From positions 52,856-116,855 of the forward strand of contig NZ_JRVC01000017.1 of the NCBI RefSeq assembly GCF_000807925.1: DNA of 64,000 nucleotides, given 5' to 3'. The notes beneath the pieces were generated by a model that saw only the letters and a program-made list of their open reading frames with translations, ran no database searches and was not told the origin of the DNA. The translations under genes were made by a program, and so were the position numbers. Source of the stretch: Novosphingobium subterraneum (GTDB lineage Bacteria > Pseudomonadota > Alphaproteobacteria > Sphingomonadales > Sphingomonadaceae). Each line of letters opens with the position of its first letter. Position 1 is the stretch's first letter. Shown here one piece after another: positions 17,079 to 25,045 of this stretch.

Positions 17079-19003
17079 GCGAGTTTCCAATAGGTCGCGT
17101 AGCGCTGGTGGGCGATCCTGAAGTACGGCAACAGCCGGATAGCCGAGCCATCCGCCGCCGGCAGTTCGAACTCCAGCGGTTTGGCCCTGCTGCGGATCGC
17201 TTTCGCCAGATCTTGAGCCTCGCCAGCCAGGTGCGGGACCTTCACCGGTGCATCGTTGTAGGCACCATAGAGCCGCTCGTTGACCACGATGTCGCTACCC
17301 TGCGGAACCGGGTCCAGCGCTCCGGCAAGCACCAGCGGCCCATGCTTGAACGCCACGATGTCGTCCGCTGCCGGCAGGGCCTGGGCGGTCGTTTCCATCT
17401 TCAGTTGCAAAGCAACCGTGTCACCGTTGCGCCATGTCCTGCGCACCGCGAGAAAACGCCCGGGTTCGTTTGACGTCTCGACTTCTGCCCCGTTGACCAG
17501 AACGCGGGCCGTCCGGCTCCAGCTGGGGTGACGCAGGTTCAGCGTCGCCTCGAACGGCCGGGCGCACTTCCACCGCAGCAAGGTCTCTGCCTTTTCCGGG
17601 AATGCGGTCTCCTGCGCGAGTTCCGCCCCCATGCCGCGCCAGCGCACAGCGGAAGGGATGAACAGATTGACCCAGAGCGCGTCCGCGTCGTGAAAATAGA
17701 TGGAATCCCGATACTTTACGTGGTTCTCCATGCCTGTTCCGGTGCAGCACCAGAACGAATCCTCGGGCGTGTGGTACAACTTCATGTAGCCCGGCCTTGC
17801 GCCCTGGAAGTACGTCGCCATGCCGCTGTCAGGGTCCTGCGAGGCGAGGATGCCGTTGTACAGCGTCCCTTCGTAATAGTCGGCGTAATCCGCCTTGGGT
17901 TCAGCCATGAACAGGGCGCGCGTGAGCTTGAGCATGTTGTGCTGGCAGCAGGTCTCCGAACCCTTGGCGGAAAAGACGTGTGCCCCGCCATCGGCGATGG
18001 GAAAGAAATGTTCGTTGTCGCCATGCCCCCCGGTGGCGAAGGCCCGCGGGCCGGTGACGGTCTGCCAGAAAAACTGCGCGGCGCGGTGATACTCCGGCGC
18101 GCCCGTCACTTCATGAACCCTCTGGAATCCCACGATCTTGGGCACTTGCGTATTGGCATGCAGCCCGTCGAGATGATCGCGGCGTTCTGCCAGCGGACGC
18201 AGGATGGCCTTGTGAGAGAAGCGCAGGGCAAGCGTCCGATACTCCGCCTTGCCGGTCATCGCGAAGAGATCGGCATAGATCTCGTTCATGCCGCCATGCT
18301 CGGTATCCAGCATCGCTTCGAACGCTTCGTCGGAAAGGTCCCGCGTCGCGATCACGCCCCAGTCCGCGAGCCGCAGCAGCACGTCCCTCGCCCTGTCGCT
18401 GTCCGCCAGTTGCGTCGCGTCGCGCAGGCCGGCGTAGACCTTGTGCAGCGTGTACCACGGAACCCCGGTGATCTTCTCTCCGCGCAGATGCGCGACCACC
18501 AGCGCCGCACCTTTGGGAAAGGCGCAGACGAGGCCTGAACCCGAAGCCTTCTGGCACGCCGCAAGCTCGCTGGCGATGTATTCGATGCGGTTGCGATATT
18601 CGGCTTTGCCAGTGGCGCGCCAGGCAAGTGCGCAGGCGGAAAGGTAATGGCCGAGGGTGTGACCGTGGCAATTGATGTCCTCCCAGGTCTTCTCGGACTC
18701 CCATCCGCCATAGACCGGCGCGCGCGGCTCGAGCCCCGCATTCCTGCGGAAATTGTGCAGCATCCGGTCAGGCGACAGCCGCAGGAGGTAGGCCTCGGTC
18801 ATGCGCTGGGCATGGAGAAACGGACTCTCGGCCAGCGTTATGTCAGACATGTCGAAAGGCTGGACCCGGTTCATGGCCTGTGCCCGCCCCGGTTTTGCAG
18901 CTGCCGCGAACGCGCTGACATTATGCGAGAACAGGCCAAGCACGCTTGCTCCCTGAAGAAACGAGCGCCGGGTCGCACCAAGGCCGAGGGGGATTACAGT
19001 CAT
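17075..19003 (-). CDS. Tat-exported glycoside hydrolase family 127 protein (beta-L-arabinofuranosidase-like)
   Basis: The 642-residue protein from ATG 19003 begins with a twin-arginine signal (GATRRSFLQGASVLGLF, residues 9-25), so it should be exported folded. The rest matches GH127/DUF1680: LGHYLSACALAW in the alpha/alpha barrel, and the catalytic zinc-site pattern Glu350-x-Cys352 (GSETCCQHN) with Cys419-Cys420 (FWCCTGTGMENH). In the family member HypBA1 the matching Glu and Cys residues bind zinc and one Cys is the nucleophile. An open frame extends 43 codons upstream, but only this start gives a proper Tat signal. Likely substrate: arabinofuranosides from plant or algal polymers. Confidence 0.88.
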   Translation of the reverse strand: MTVIPLGLGATRRSFLQGASVLGLFSHNVSAFAAAAKPGRAQAMNRVQPFDMSDITLAESPFLHAQRMTEAYLLRLSPDRMLHNFRRNAGLEPRAPVYGGWESEKTWEDINCHGHTLGHYLSACALAWRATGKAEYRNRIEYIASELAACQKASGSGLVCAFPKGAALVVAHLRGEKITGVPWYTLHKVYAGLRDATQLADSDRARDVLLRLADWGVIATRDLSDEAFEAMLDTEHGGMNEIYADLFAMTGKAEYRTLALRFSHKAILRPLAERRDHLDGLHANTQVPKIVGFQRVHEVTGAPEYHRAAQFFWQTVTGPRAFATGGHGDNEHFFPIADGGAHVFSAKGSETCCQHNMLKLTRALFMAEPKADYADYYEGTLYNGILASQDPDSGMATYFQGARPGYMKLYHTPEDSFWCCTGTGMENHVKYRDSIYFHDADALWVNLFIPSAVRWRGMGAELAQETAFPEKAETLLRWKCARPFEATLNLRHPSWSRTARVLVNGAEVETSNEPGRFLAVRRTWRNGDTVALQLKMETTAQALPAADDIVAFKHGPLVLAGALDPVPQGSDIVVNERLYGAYNDAPVKVPHLAGEAQDLAKAIRSRAKPLEFELPAADGSAIRLLPYFRIAHQRYATYWKLA

Positions 19004-19028
19004 GCCTGCCACTTGCAAGAGTTCGGAA

Positions 19029-19041
19029 TTAGTCAGACTAA
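19029..19041. promoter_or_regulatory. Palindromic operator candidate upstream of the GH127 gene
   Basis: TTAGTC-A-GACTAA is a perfect 6+6 bp palindrome, 26 bp upstream of the GH127 start and 94 bp upstream of the divergent GST-like gene. The GT-x3-AC core is compatible with GntR-type operators, but no regulator gene is adjacent. It is the only clear dyad in this 131-bp divergent gap. Confidence 0.35.
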
Positions 19042-19134
19042 CTGCCAAGAGCGGACTTGTCACTACTGTGGTCAAGCACGCAGCATGCCGCATGTCCTTG
19101 ACCCTGCGTCGCTCCCCGCGCAAAGCTTCCACGC

Positions 19135-19806
19135 ATGTGGCAGCTACATCAATTTCCCCTGTGTCCGTTCAGCCGCAAGGTGCGCCTTCTCCTCAGTGAG
19201 AAGGGCGTGGCCTATGATCTCGTGCGGGAGAACCCGTGGGAGCGGACCGAGGCGTTCGGGAAGCTGAGCCCCGCCTATCGCACTCCGGCAATCCAGAACC
19301 CTGAACGCGGCGTGGTTCTGGCCGACAGCCGCGCGATCTGCGAGTATTTCGAAGAGACCGTCGACAAGACGCCGATGATCAACGGCACGGCGGTGAACCG
19401 CGCGGAAATCCGCCGTCTGGTGGCCCTGTTCGACGAGAATTTCTATGCCGACGTGACGCTGCCGTTGCTGGAAGAGCGGATGAAGAAGCGCCTCGTCTAT
19501 CGCAGCCCGCCAGACAGCAAGCGCCTGCGCGATTCAATGCGGCTGGCCGATGAGCACTTGTATTATATCGATTATCTGATCGACAACCGGCCCTGGCTGG
19601 CAGGCTCGACGATGAGCCTGGCCGATCTTGCCGCCGCTGCACAGATCTCGGTGGCCGACTATCTCGGCGGGATCGACTGGTCGGGGCACGAGCAGGCGCG
19701 CGGGTGGTATTCGGTGTTCAAGAGCCGCCCGAGCTTCCGCCCGCTCCTGGCCGAGCGCATGGACGTGATCCAGCCGCCGAGCCACTATGCCGACGTGAAC
19801 GCGTGA
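19135..19806 (+). CDS. Glutathione S-transferase-like protein, probable FtsZ-binding protein FzlA
   Basis: The 223-residue protein has a thioredoxin-like N-domain (LHQFPLCPFSRKVRLLLSEKG, ADSRAICEYFEE) and a helical GST C-domain (about 85-210). The motif VRENPWER, with Trp35, resembles the FzlA family. In Caulobacter, FzlA is a GST fold that has lost enzyme function, binds FtsZ and controls division. I assign it from memory of that N-terminal signature, so a plain GST remains possible. It is divergent from the GH127 gene and otherwise stands alone, as expected for a housekeeping division factor. Confidence 0.75.
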   Translation: MWQLHQFPLCPFSRKVRLLLSEKGVAYDLVRENPWERTEAFGKLSPAYRTPAIQNPERGVVLADSRAICEYFEETVDKTPMINGTAVNRAEIRRLVALFDENFYADVTLPLLEERMKKRLVYRSPPDSKRLRDSMRLADEHLYYIDYLIDNRPWLAGSTMSLADLAAAAQISVADYLGGIDWSGHEQARGWYSVFKSRPSFRPLLAERMDVIQPPSHYADVNA

Positions 19807-19857
19807 TGGTTTTGGGTTCGGGTTGATTGGGAATGGGGCGACGAACACATACTTTCC

Positions 19858-19912
19858 AACTCACCCTCAACTCTACCCCAACTCCCCCCTAACTCCCCCG
19901 CAACTCTTGCGA
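19858..19912. repeat. Five-unit 11-bp periodic repeat (AACTC at 11-bp steps)
   Basis: AACTC occurs at 19858, 19869, 19880, 19891 and 19902, exactly 11 bp apart. The units are AACTCACCCTC, AACTCTACCCC, AACTCCCCCCT, AACTCCCCCGC and AACTCTTGCGA. The array sits in the 123-bp gap between two convergent genes (FzlA-like and epimerase). The period is about one helical turn. It may be a decaying minisatellite or a phased protein-binding array. Confidence 0.75.
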
Positions 19913-19929
19913 GCAAAGTGGGGGCAATG

Positions 19930-20928
19930 TCACACCCCGTGGTAGTCCTTGTACCACTTCACGAAGTTGGGCACCCCGACCTCGATGCTCGTCGTCGGAC
20001 GATAGCCGAGGTCGCCTGAAATGGCGTCGATGTCGGCGAAGGACTGGCGGACGTCGCCGGGCTGCATCGGCATAAGGTTCATCTCGGCCTTGCGCCCCAG
20101 CTGCTCCTCCAGAATCGCGATGACCTTCATCAGGTGCTCGGACTTGTGGTTGCCGATGTTGTAGAGGCGGTGGGGCTTCTCGCTGCCCCCGGCCTTGACC
20201 GAACCGTCGTCCGGCGGCGGGTTGTCGAGGCAGGCGATGACGCCGCTGACGATGTCGTCGACGTAAGTGAAATCGCGGTACATGTCGCCATGGTTGAAGA
20301 CGTTGATCGGCTCGCCCGCCAGAATTGCCTTTGTAAACAGCCACATCATCATGTCCGGGCGGCCCCAGGGGCCATAGACGGTGAAGAAGCGCAGGCCGGT
20401 CAGCGGCAGGCGATAGAGGTGGGCATAGGTCTCGCTCATCAGTTCGTCTGCCTTCTTGGTGGCGGCATAGAGCGAGAGCGGGTGATCCACGCGGTCGTCC
20501 ACCGAGAAGGGAAGCTTTGAATTTCCACCATAAACCGAGGACGAGCTGGCATAGACCATGTGCTCCGCGCCGCGATGGCGGGCGATTTCGAGCAGGTTGA
20601 GGTGCCCAACGAGGTTGGACTGCACATAGGCGTGCGGATTCTCGATCGAATAGCGCACCCCGGCCTGCGCGCCCAAATGGACGATGCGTTCGAACTGCTT
20701 GCCTTCCAGCGCGGCAACAAGGCCCGCGTAATCGGCGAAGTCATTGCGACAGAACGAGAAACGCGCCTCGCCCTGCTCCACCAGCCGGGCGAGGCGCGCT
20801 TCCTTGAGGCTGACGTCGTAATAATCGTTGACGATGTCGACGCCGACGACCTCGTCTCCCCGCGCGAGCAGGCGAGTGATGAGCGAATAGCCGATGAAGC
20901 CGGCGGCTCCGGTAACGAGGACTTTCAC
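19930..20928 (-). CDS. UDP-glucuronate 4-epimerase (NAD-dependent epimerase)
   Basis: The 332-residue extended SDR enzyme has the NAD motif VTGAAGFIG (5-13), the active-site YxxxK in SLYAATKKADE and VHLGAQAGVRYS, typical of UDP-glucuronate 4-epimerases (LpsL/WbnF group). It would convert UDP-GlcA to UDP-GalA for acidic surface polysaccharide. The start is GTG 20928. It follows the TviB-type dehydrogenase on the same strand, separated by 127 bp that contain two strong hairpins. UDP-glucose dehydrogenase, which would supply UDP-GlcA, is not in the window. Confidence 0.87.
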   Translation of the reverse strand: MKVLVTGAAGFIGYSLITRLLARGDEVVGVDIVNDYYDVSLKEARLARLVEQGEARFSFCRNDFADYAGLVAALEGKQFERIVHLGAQAGVRYSIENPHAYVQSNLVGHLNLLEIARHRGAEHMVYASSSSVYGGNSKLPFSVDDRVDHPLSLYAATKKADELMSETYAHLYRLPLTGLRFFTVYGPWGRPDMMMWLFTKAILAGEPINVFNHGDMYRDFTYVDDIVSGVIACLDNPPPDDGSVKAGGSEKPHRLYNIGNHKSEHLMKVIAILEEQLGRKAEMNLMPMQPGDVRQSFADIDAISGDLGYRPTTSIEVGVPNFVKWYKDYHGV

Positions 20929-20959
20929 GTTGGCTTCACTTTCGAATCAAGCAGTTGAT

Positions 20960-21037
20960 CCCCCGCGCAGGCGGGGGCCTCAGTCGGTTTATGCTGGCGT
21001 TCCGTCTGAACACCGAGGTCCCCGCCTTCGCGGGGAC
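20960..21037. repeat. Pair of REP-like hairpins
   Basis: There are two perfect GC-rich hairpins: CCCCCGC/GCGGGGG with a GCAG loop (20960-20977), and GTCCCCGC/GCGGGGAC with a CTTC loop (21018-21037). They lie 40 bp apart in the intercistronic space between two minus-strand genes. They resemble intergenic palindromic repeats common in sphingomonads and may trim or stabilise the mRNA between the two genes. Confidence 0.75.
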
Positions 21038-21055
21038 GCAGGGTAAAGGGATAAA

Positions 21056-22393
21056 TTAGAGTTTCCAGTCGGCGCGTTCGCCCAGCACGCCCTTGAGATC
21101 CGCGAGCGTCCCGCCCGGCGCGAGCAGGGCGGCGATGCGGTCTGCCCCGGCAGCGAGGTAGTACTTGTGCGGCACGGCGAGGAAGACGAGGTCGAAGGTC
21201 TGTTCGAAGGCATCGCCCGCCAGTTCAATGCCGTATTCGAGCATGGCCTCGGCGTTGTCGGCATGGGGATCGTGGACGGCGACCTTGTGGCCGAGCGCTT
21301 GGAGTTCGGCGACGACATCGGCGACCTTGGAATTTCGCAGGTCCGGCACGTTTTCCTTGAAGGTGAAGCCTAGGACGAGGACCGTGCCCGGCTTGCCGCC
21401 GCGCTGGGCATGGAGTTGCTGCGCGACCCATTGCGCCATGCCATCGTTCACCCCGCGCCCGGCGAGAATCACCTGGGGATCGTGGCCGAGGGCTTCGGCG
21501 CGGGCCGAGAGGTAATAGGGATCGACGCCGATGCAGTGCCCGCCGACGAGGCCGGGGGTGAAGGGCAGGAAGTTCCACTTGGTGCCGGCGGCGGCGAGCA
21601 CGTCCCAGACCGAGAGGTCCATCTTCGAGAAGATCTGGGTGATCTCGTTCATGAAGGCGATGTTGATATCGCGCTGGGCATTCTCGATCACCTTGGCGGC
21701 TTCGGCAGCCTTGATCGAGGCGGCGCGGAACACGCCGCCAGACGTGATCGCGCCATAGAGATCGGCCACGCGATCGAGCACTTCGGGCGTCTGGCCGGAG
21801 ACGACCTTGGTGATGCGCTCGATGGTATGTTCGCGATCACCGGGGTTGATGCGTTCCGGGCTGTAGCCGAGGAAGAAGTCCTGACCGCACTTGAGGCCGG
21901 AAACTTCCTCGAGAATCGGACCGCAGATGTCCTCGGTGACACCCGGATAGACGGTGCTTTCGAACACGACGACGGGCGCGCGCCCTTCCTTGACGGCAGC
22001 GGGCAGCATCTTGCCGACCGTGCGCGAGGCGGATTCGACAAGGCGCAGGTCGGGGCGATTCTGGTTGTCGATGGGGGTTGGCACGGTGACGATGTAGAAG
22101 TCGCTCGGCGGGCAGACGCCGGCATCGCAGGTGAGGCCGAGGCTCGACATCGAGAGCAGCGCCGGTTCGATCTCGCGTGTGCGGTCATGCCCTTCGGACA
22201 ATTCCGAAATGCGCTGGACGTCGATGTCGAAGCCGGTGACGAAGAACTTCTTGGCGAGGGCGACAGCCAGCGGCAGGCCGACGTAACCAAGGCCGAGCAC
22301 AGTGACGCGGGTGGTCGCCGAAACCAGCGGATCGAGGCCCCGAGCATTGCCGGGAACGGGAGCAGGAGCAAGCGTCGGGAACTGGACTGTCAC
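21056..22393 (-). CDS. tviB: UDP-N-acetylglucosamine 6-dehydrogenase, TviB/WbpO type
   Basis: The 445-residue UDP-sugar dehydrogenase has an N-terminal Rossmann domain (VLGLGYVGLPLAVALA), the YSPERINPGD loop, the catalytic Cys in FTPGLVGGHCIGVDPYYL and a C-terminal UDP-binding domain (LGFTFKENVPDLRNSKV). The GGHCIGVDPYYLS form points to the TviB/VipA subgroup, which oxidises UDP-GlcNAc (or GalNAc) at C6 to the uronic acid. It starts at GTG 22393 and is divergent from wecB with a 106-bp gap. A GalNAc-specific variant cannot be excluded. Confidence 0.87.
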   Translation of the reverse strand: MTVQFPTLAPAPVPGNARGLDPLVSATTRVTVLGLGYVGLPLAVALAKKFFVTGFDIDVQRISELSEGHDRTREIEPALLSMSSLGLTCDAGVCPPSDFYIVTVPTPIDNQNRPDLRLVESASRTVGKMLPAAVKEGRAPVVVFESTVYPGVTEDICGPILEEVSGLKCGQDFFLGYSPERINPGDREHTIERITKVVSGQTPEVLDRVADLYGAITSGGVFRAASIKAAEAAKVIENAQRDINIAFMNEITQIFSKMDLSVWDVLAAAGTKWNFLPFTPGLVGGHCIGVDPYYLSARAEALGHDPQVILAGRGVNDGMAQWVAQQLHAQRGGKPGTVLVLGFTFKENVPDLRNSKVADVVAELQALGHKVAVHDPHADNAEAMLEYGIELAGDAFEQTFDLVFLAVPHKYYLAAGADRIAALLAPGGTLADLKGVLGERADWKL

Positions 22394-22499
22394 GGGACAG
22401 GCGGCCTTTCATGGTTGACGCTTGAAGCGCCGGATTGCCGCCCTGCTTAAATCGAGGCTCTTATTTCACGGTTAACACTCGAAGGTTATTGGGAGCGCC

Positions 22500-23624
22500 A
22501 TGACGGAAAAGACCATTCTCGTGGTGTTTGGCACCCGCCCCGAAGCGATCAAGATGTTTCCCGTGGTCCACGCCCTTGCGGCCGATCCGCGCACGCGCGT
22601 GGTGACCTGCGTATCGGCGCAGCATCGCGGAATGCTGGATCAGGTGCTGGAGATTGCCGGGATCGTGCCGGACTTCGACCTCGATCTGATGAAGCCGGAC
22701 CAGACGCTCGACGGGCTGACGGCTGCGCTGCTGACCGGGCTGGGCAAGGTGATGGATCAGGTGAACCCCGACTGGGTGGTGGTTCAGGGCGACACGGCAA
22801 CCGCGATGGCCGGCGCCTTGGCCGCCTATTATCGCAAGCTGCCGGTGGCCCATGTCGAGGCGGGGCTGCGCAGCCACAACATCTATCACCCCTGGCCCGA
22901 GGAGGTGAACCGCAAGATCATCGGCACGATTGCCAGGCTGCACTTTGCGCCGACCGATGTTTCGGCAGCGGCGCTGCTGGCGGAGAATGTCGATGCCAAG
23001 GGCGTACACGTGACCGGCAACACGGTGATCGATGCGCTCCAATGGGTTTCGGCAAAGATCGAGGCCGAACCGGCGCTTGCTTCCGGGCTTGCCGAAATCG
23101 AGGCGCGGTTTGCGGGGAAGCGCGTGATCGGGGTGACCAGCCATCGCCGCGAGAACTTTGGCGGGGGGCTGGAGAACATTGCCGAGGCCGTGCGGCAGAT
23201 TGCTGCGCGCGAGGACGTGGCAGTGGTGTTTCCGGTCCACCCCAATCCCAATGTGCGCAAGGTGATGGACGCGGCGCTCAACGGTCTGCCCAACGTGGCA
23301 ATGATCGAGCCGCTGGATTACCCGCACTTCGCCCGCCTTCTGTCCGTGGCCGAGATCATGCTGACCGATTCGGGCGGCGTGCAGGAAGAGGCCCCTGCGC
23401 TGGGCAAGCCGGTGCTGGTCATGCGCGAGACGACCGAGCGGCCCGAAGGCGTGACTGCCGGGACCGCGAAGCTGGTCGGCACCGACGTGGACACCATCGT
23501 TACCGAAATCTTCACCCTGCTCGACGATAAGGCTGCCTATTCGGCCATGGCGCGTGCGCACAACCCGTTCGGGGATGGGCAATCGGCGCGCCGTATCGTG
23601 GAGTTGCTGGCGAATGATGGGTGA
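22500..23624 (+). CDS. wecB: UDP-N-acetylglucosamine 2-epimerase (non-hydrolysing)
   Basis: WecB interconverts UDP-GlcNAc and UDP-ManNAc. The 374-residue protein has the family N-terminus VVFGTRPEAIKMFPVV, the conserved VQGDTATAMAGALAAYY and HVEAGLRS, then THR-type VTSHRRENFG and LTDSGGVQEEAPALGKPVLV with the catalytic and UDP-binding residues. ATG 22500 has a GGGAGCG ribosome site. The stop overlaps the wecC start by 8-11 nt, so the two are coupled. Length is normal for the family. Confidence 0.96.
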   Translation: MTEKTILVVFGTRPEAIKMFPVVHALAADPRTRVVTCVSAQHRGMLDQVLEIAGIVPDFDLDLMKPDQTLDGLTAALLTGLGKVMDQVNPDWVVVQGDTATAMAGALAAYYRKLPVAHVEAGLRSHNIYHPWPEEVNRKIIGTIARLHFAPTDVSAAALLAENVDAKGVHVTGNTVIDALQWVSAKIEAEPALASGLAEIEARFAGKRVIGVTSHRRENFGGGLENIAEAVRQIAAREDVAVVFPVHPNPNVRKVMDAALNGLPNVAMIEPLDYPHFARLLSVAEIMLTDSGGVQEEAPALGKPVLVMRETTERPEGVTAGTAKLVGTDVDTIVTEIFTLLDDKAAYSAMARAHNPFGDGQSARRIVELLANDG

Positions 23625-24918
23625 TGTGAAGCCGGACGTCTGTGTTGTCGGGCTCGGCTATATCGGACTTCCAACCGCTGCCATCATAGCCCGCGCAGGG
23701 TGCAAGGTGCTCGGCCTCGACGTGTCGGAGCACGTGGTCGACACGATCAACCGGGGCGAGATCCATATCGAGGAAGTCGACCTTGATGGCCTCGTCCATG
23801 GCGTGGTGCAGCGCGGGCTGCTGCGCGCATCGACGCAGATCGCGCCGTCCGACGTTTTCGTGATCGCGGTGCCGACACCGTTCGAGAAGGACGGACATCA
23901 CACGCCGGACATTTCCTATGTGCTTGCGGCTGCGACGCAAGTTGCGGCGGTGCTCAAGGCAGGCGACACGGTGATTCTCGAATCGACCTCGCCTGTCGGC
24001 ACGACTGAGCAGATGCGGGATCTGATGGCGGGGCTGCGGCCCGACCTCAAGTTCCCCGGAAAGACGAAGGAGACGCCCGACGTTTCCATCGCCTATTGCC
24101 CGGAGCGCGTGCTGCCGGGGCGCATTCTGGAAGAACTGACCAACAACGACCGTTCGATCGGCGGCATCACGCCGCGCTGCGCGCGCAAGGCACTGGCATT
24201 CTACAAGCGCTTCGTGCGCGGGACCTGCGTGACGACCGATGCGCGCTCGGCCGAGATGACCAAGCTGGTCGAGAACGCCTACCGCGACGTGAACATCGCC
24301 TTTGCCAACGAGCTTTCGATGGTGGCGGACCGGATGGGGCTGGACGTGTGGGAAGTGATCCGGCTGGCCAACCGCCATCCGCGCGTGAACATCCTGCAGC
24401 CCGGCCCTGGCGTGGGCGGGCACTGCATTGCGGTGGACCCGTGGTTCATCGTCGCGGGCGCTCCTGATGAAACGCCGCTGATCCGCACCGCGCGCAACGT
24501 GAACGATGGCAAGATGCACCATGTCGTCGCCAAGGCTGCGGAACTGGTCGAGGCCCATCCGGGCGTGAAGGTTGCCTGCCTGGGGCTGGCGTTCAAGGCC
24601 AACATCGACGATTTCCGCGAGAGCCCGGCGCGCTATGTGGCAGCGAGCCTGGCACGCAAGTTCGGCAGCCGAATCAACGTGGTGGAACCCTATGCGGGCC
24701 AGTTGCCGCGCGAGTTCGAGGGAACGGGTGCGGTGCAGATCGACCTCGACACCGCGCTGGAAGAATGCGGCGTGCTGATCGTGCTGGTGGACCACGACGT
24801 GTTCAAGGTGGTGCCGCTGGCCGAGCGTTCGGGCAAGGTGGTCTACGACACGCGCGGGATCTGGCCGGATCAGCCAGGGGTTGATGTGGCTGGTGCGGGG
24901 TTGCGGCTGGCGAGTTGA
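23614..24918 (+). CDS. wecC: UDP-N-acetyl-D-mannosamine dehydrogenase
   Basis: WecC oxidises UDP-ManNAc, made by the adjacent WecB, to UDP-ManNAcA. The 434-residue protein has an NAD motif VVGLGYIGLPTAAIIA, YCPERVLPG, the catalytic Cys in GPGVGGHCIAVDPWF and a C-terminal domain with LGLAFKANIDDFRESPA. Two adjacent ATGs (23614, 23617) both overlap the end of wecB, and I chose the first. The frame is open further up but would run deep into wecB. Downstream lies a palindromic repeat pair that may end transcription. Confidence 0.95.
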   Translation: MMGDVKPDVCVVGLGYIGLPTAAIIARAGCKVLGLDVSEHVVDTINRGEIHIEEVDLDGLVHGVVQRGLLRASTQIAPSDVFVIAVPTPFEKDGHHTPDISYVLAAATQVAAVLKAGDTVILESTSPVGTTEQMRDLMAGLRPDLKFPGKTKETPDVSIAYCPERVLPGRILEELTNNDRSIGGITPRCARKALAFYKRFVRGTCVTTDARSAEMTKLVENAYRDVNIAFANELSMVADRMGLDVWEVIRLANRHPRVNILQPGPGVGGHCIAVDPWFIVAGAPDETPLIRTARNVNDGKMHHVVAKAAELVEAHPGVKVACLGLAFKANIDDFRESPARYVAASLARKFGSRINVVEPYAGQLPREFEGTGAVQIDLDTALEECGVLIVLVDHDVFKVVPLAERSGKVVYDTRGIWPDQPGVDVAGAGLRLAS

Positions 24919-24945
24919 GGCCGTCCGCTAATCAATAAAGAAGTT

Positions 24946-25038
24946 CGTCACCCCGGACCTGATCCGGGTCCCGCTGCCTATTTGGCCAAAGCTGAAACCG
25001 CAAGAAAGCGGGACCCCGGGTCGAGCACGGGGTGACGG
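24946..25038. repeat. REPIN-like inverted repeat pair, locus A
   Basis: The left arm (24946-24975, starting CGTCACCCCGGACC) and right arm (25007-25038, ending GCACGGGGTGACGG) are inverted imperfect copies. Each can form its own small hairpin. They lie 31 bp apart, between the convergent ends of wecC and the agmatine deiminase gene. The same design recurs at 36359-36757 and 50408-50501. It may also act as a two-way terminator. Confidence 0.85.
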
Positions 25039-25045
25039 TAGCTTA

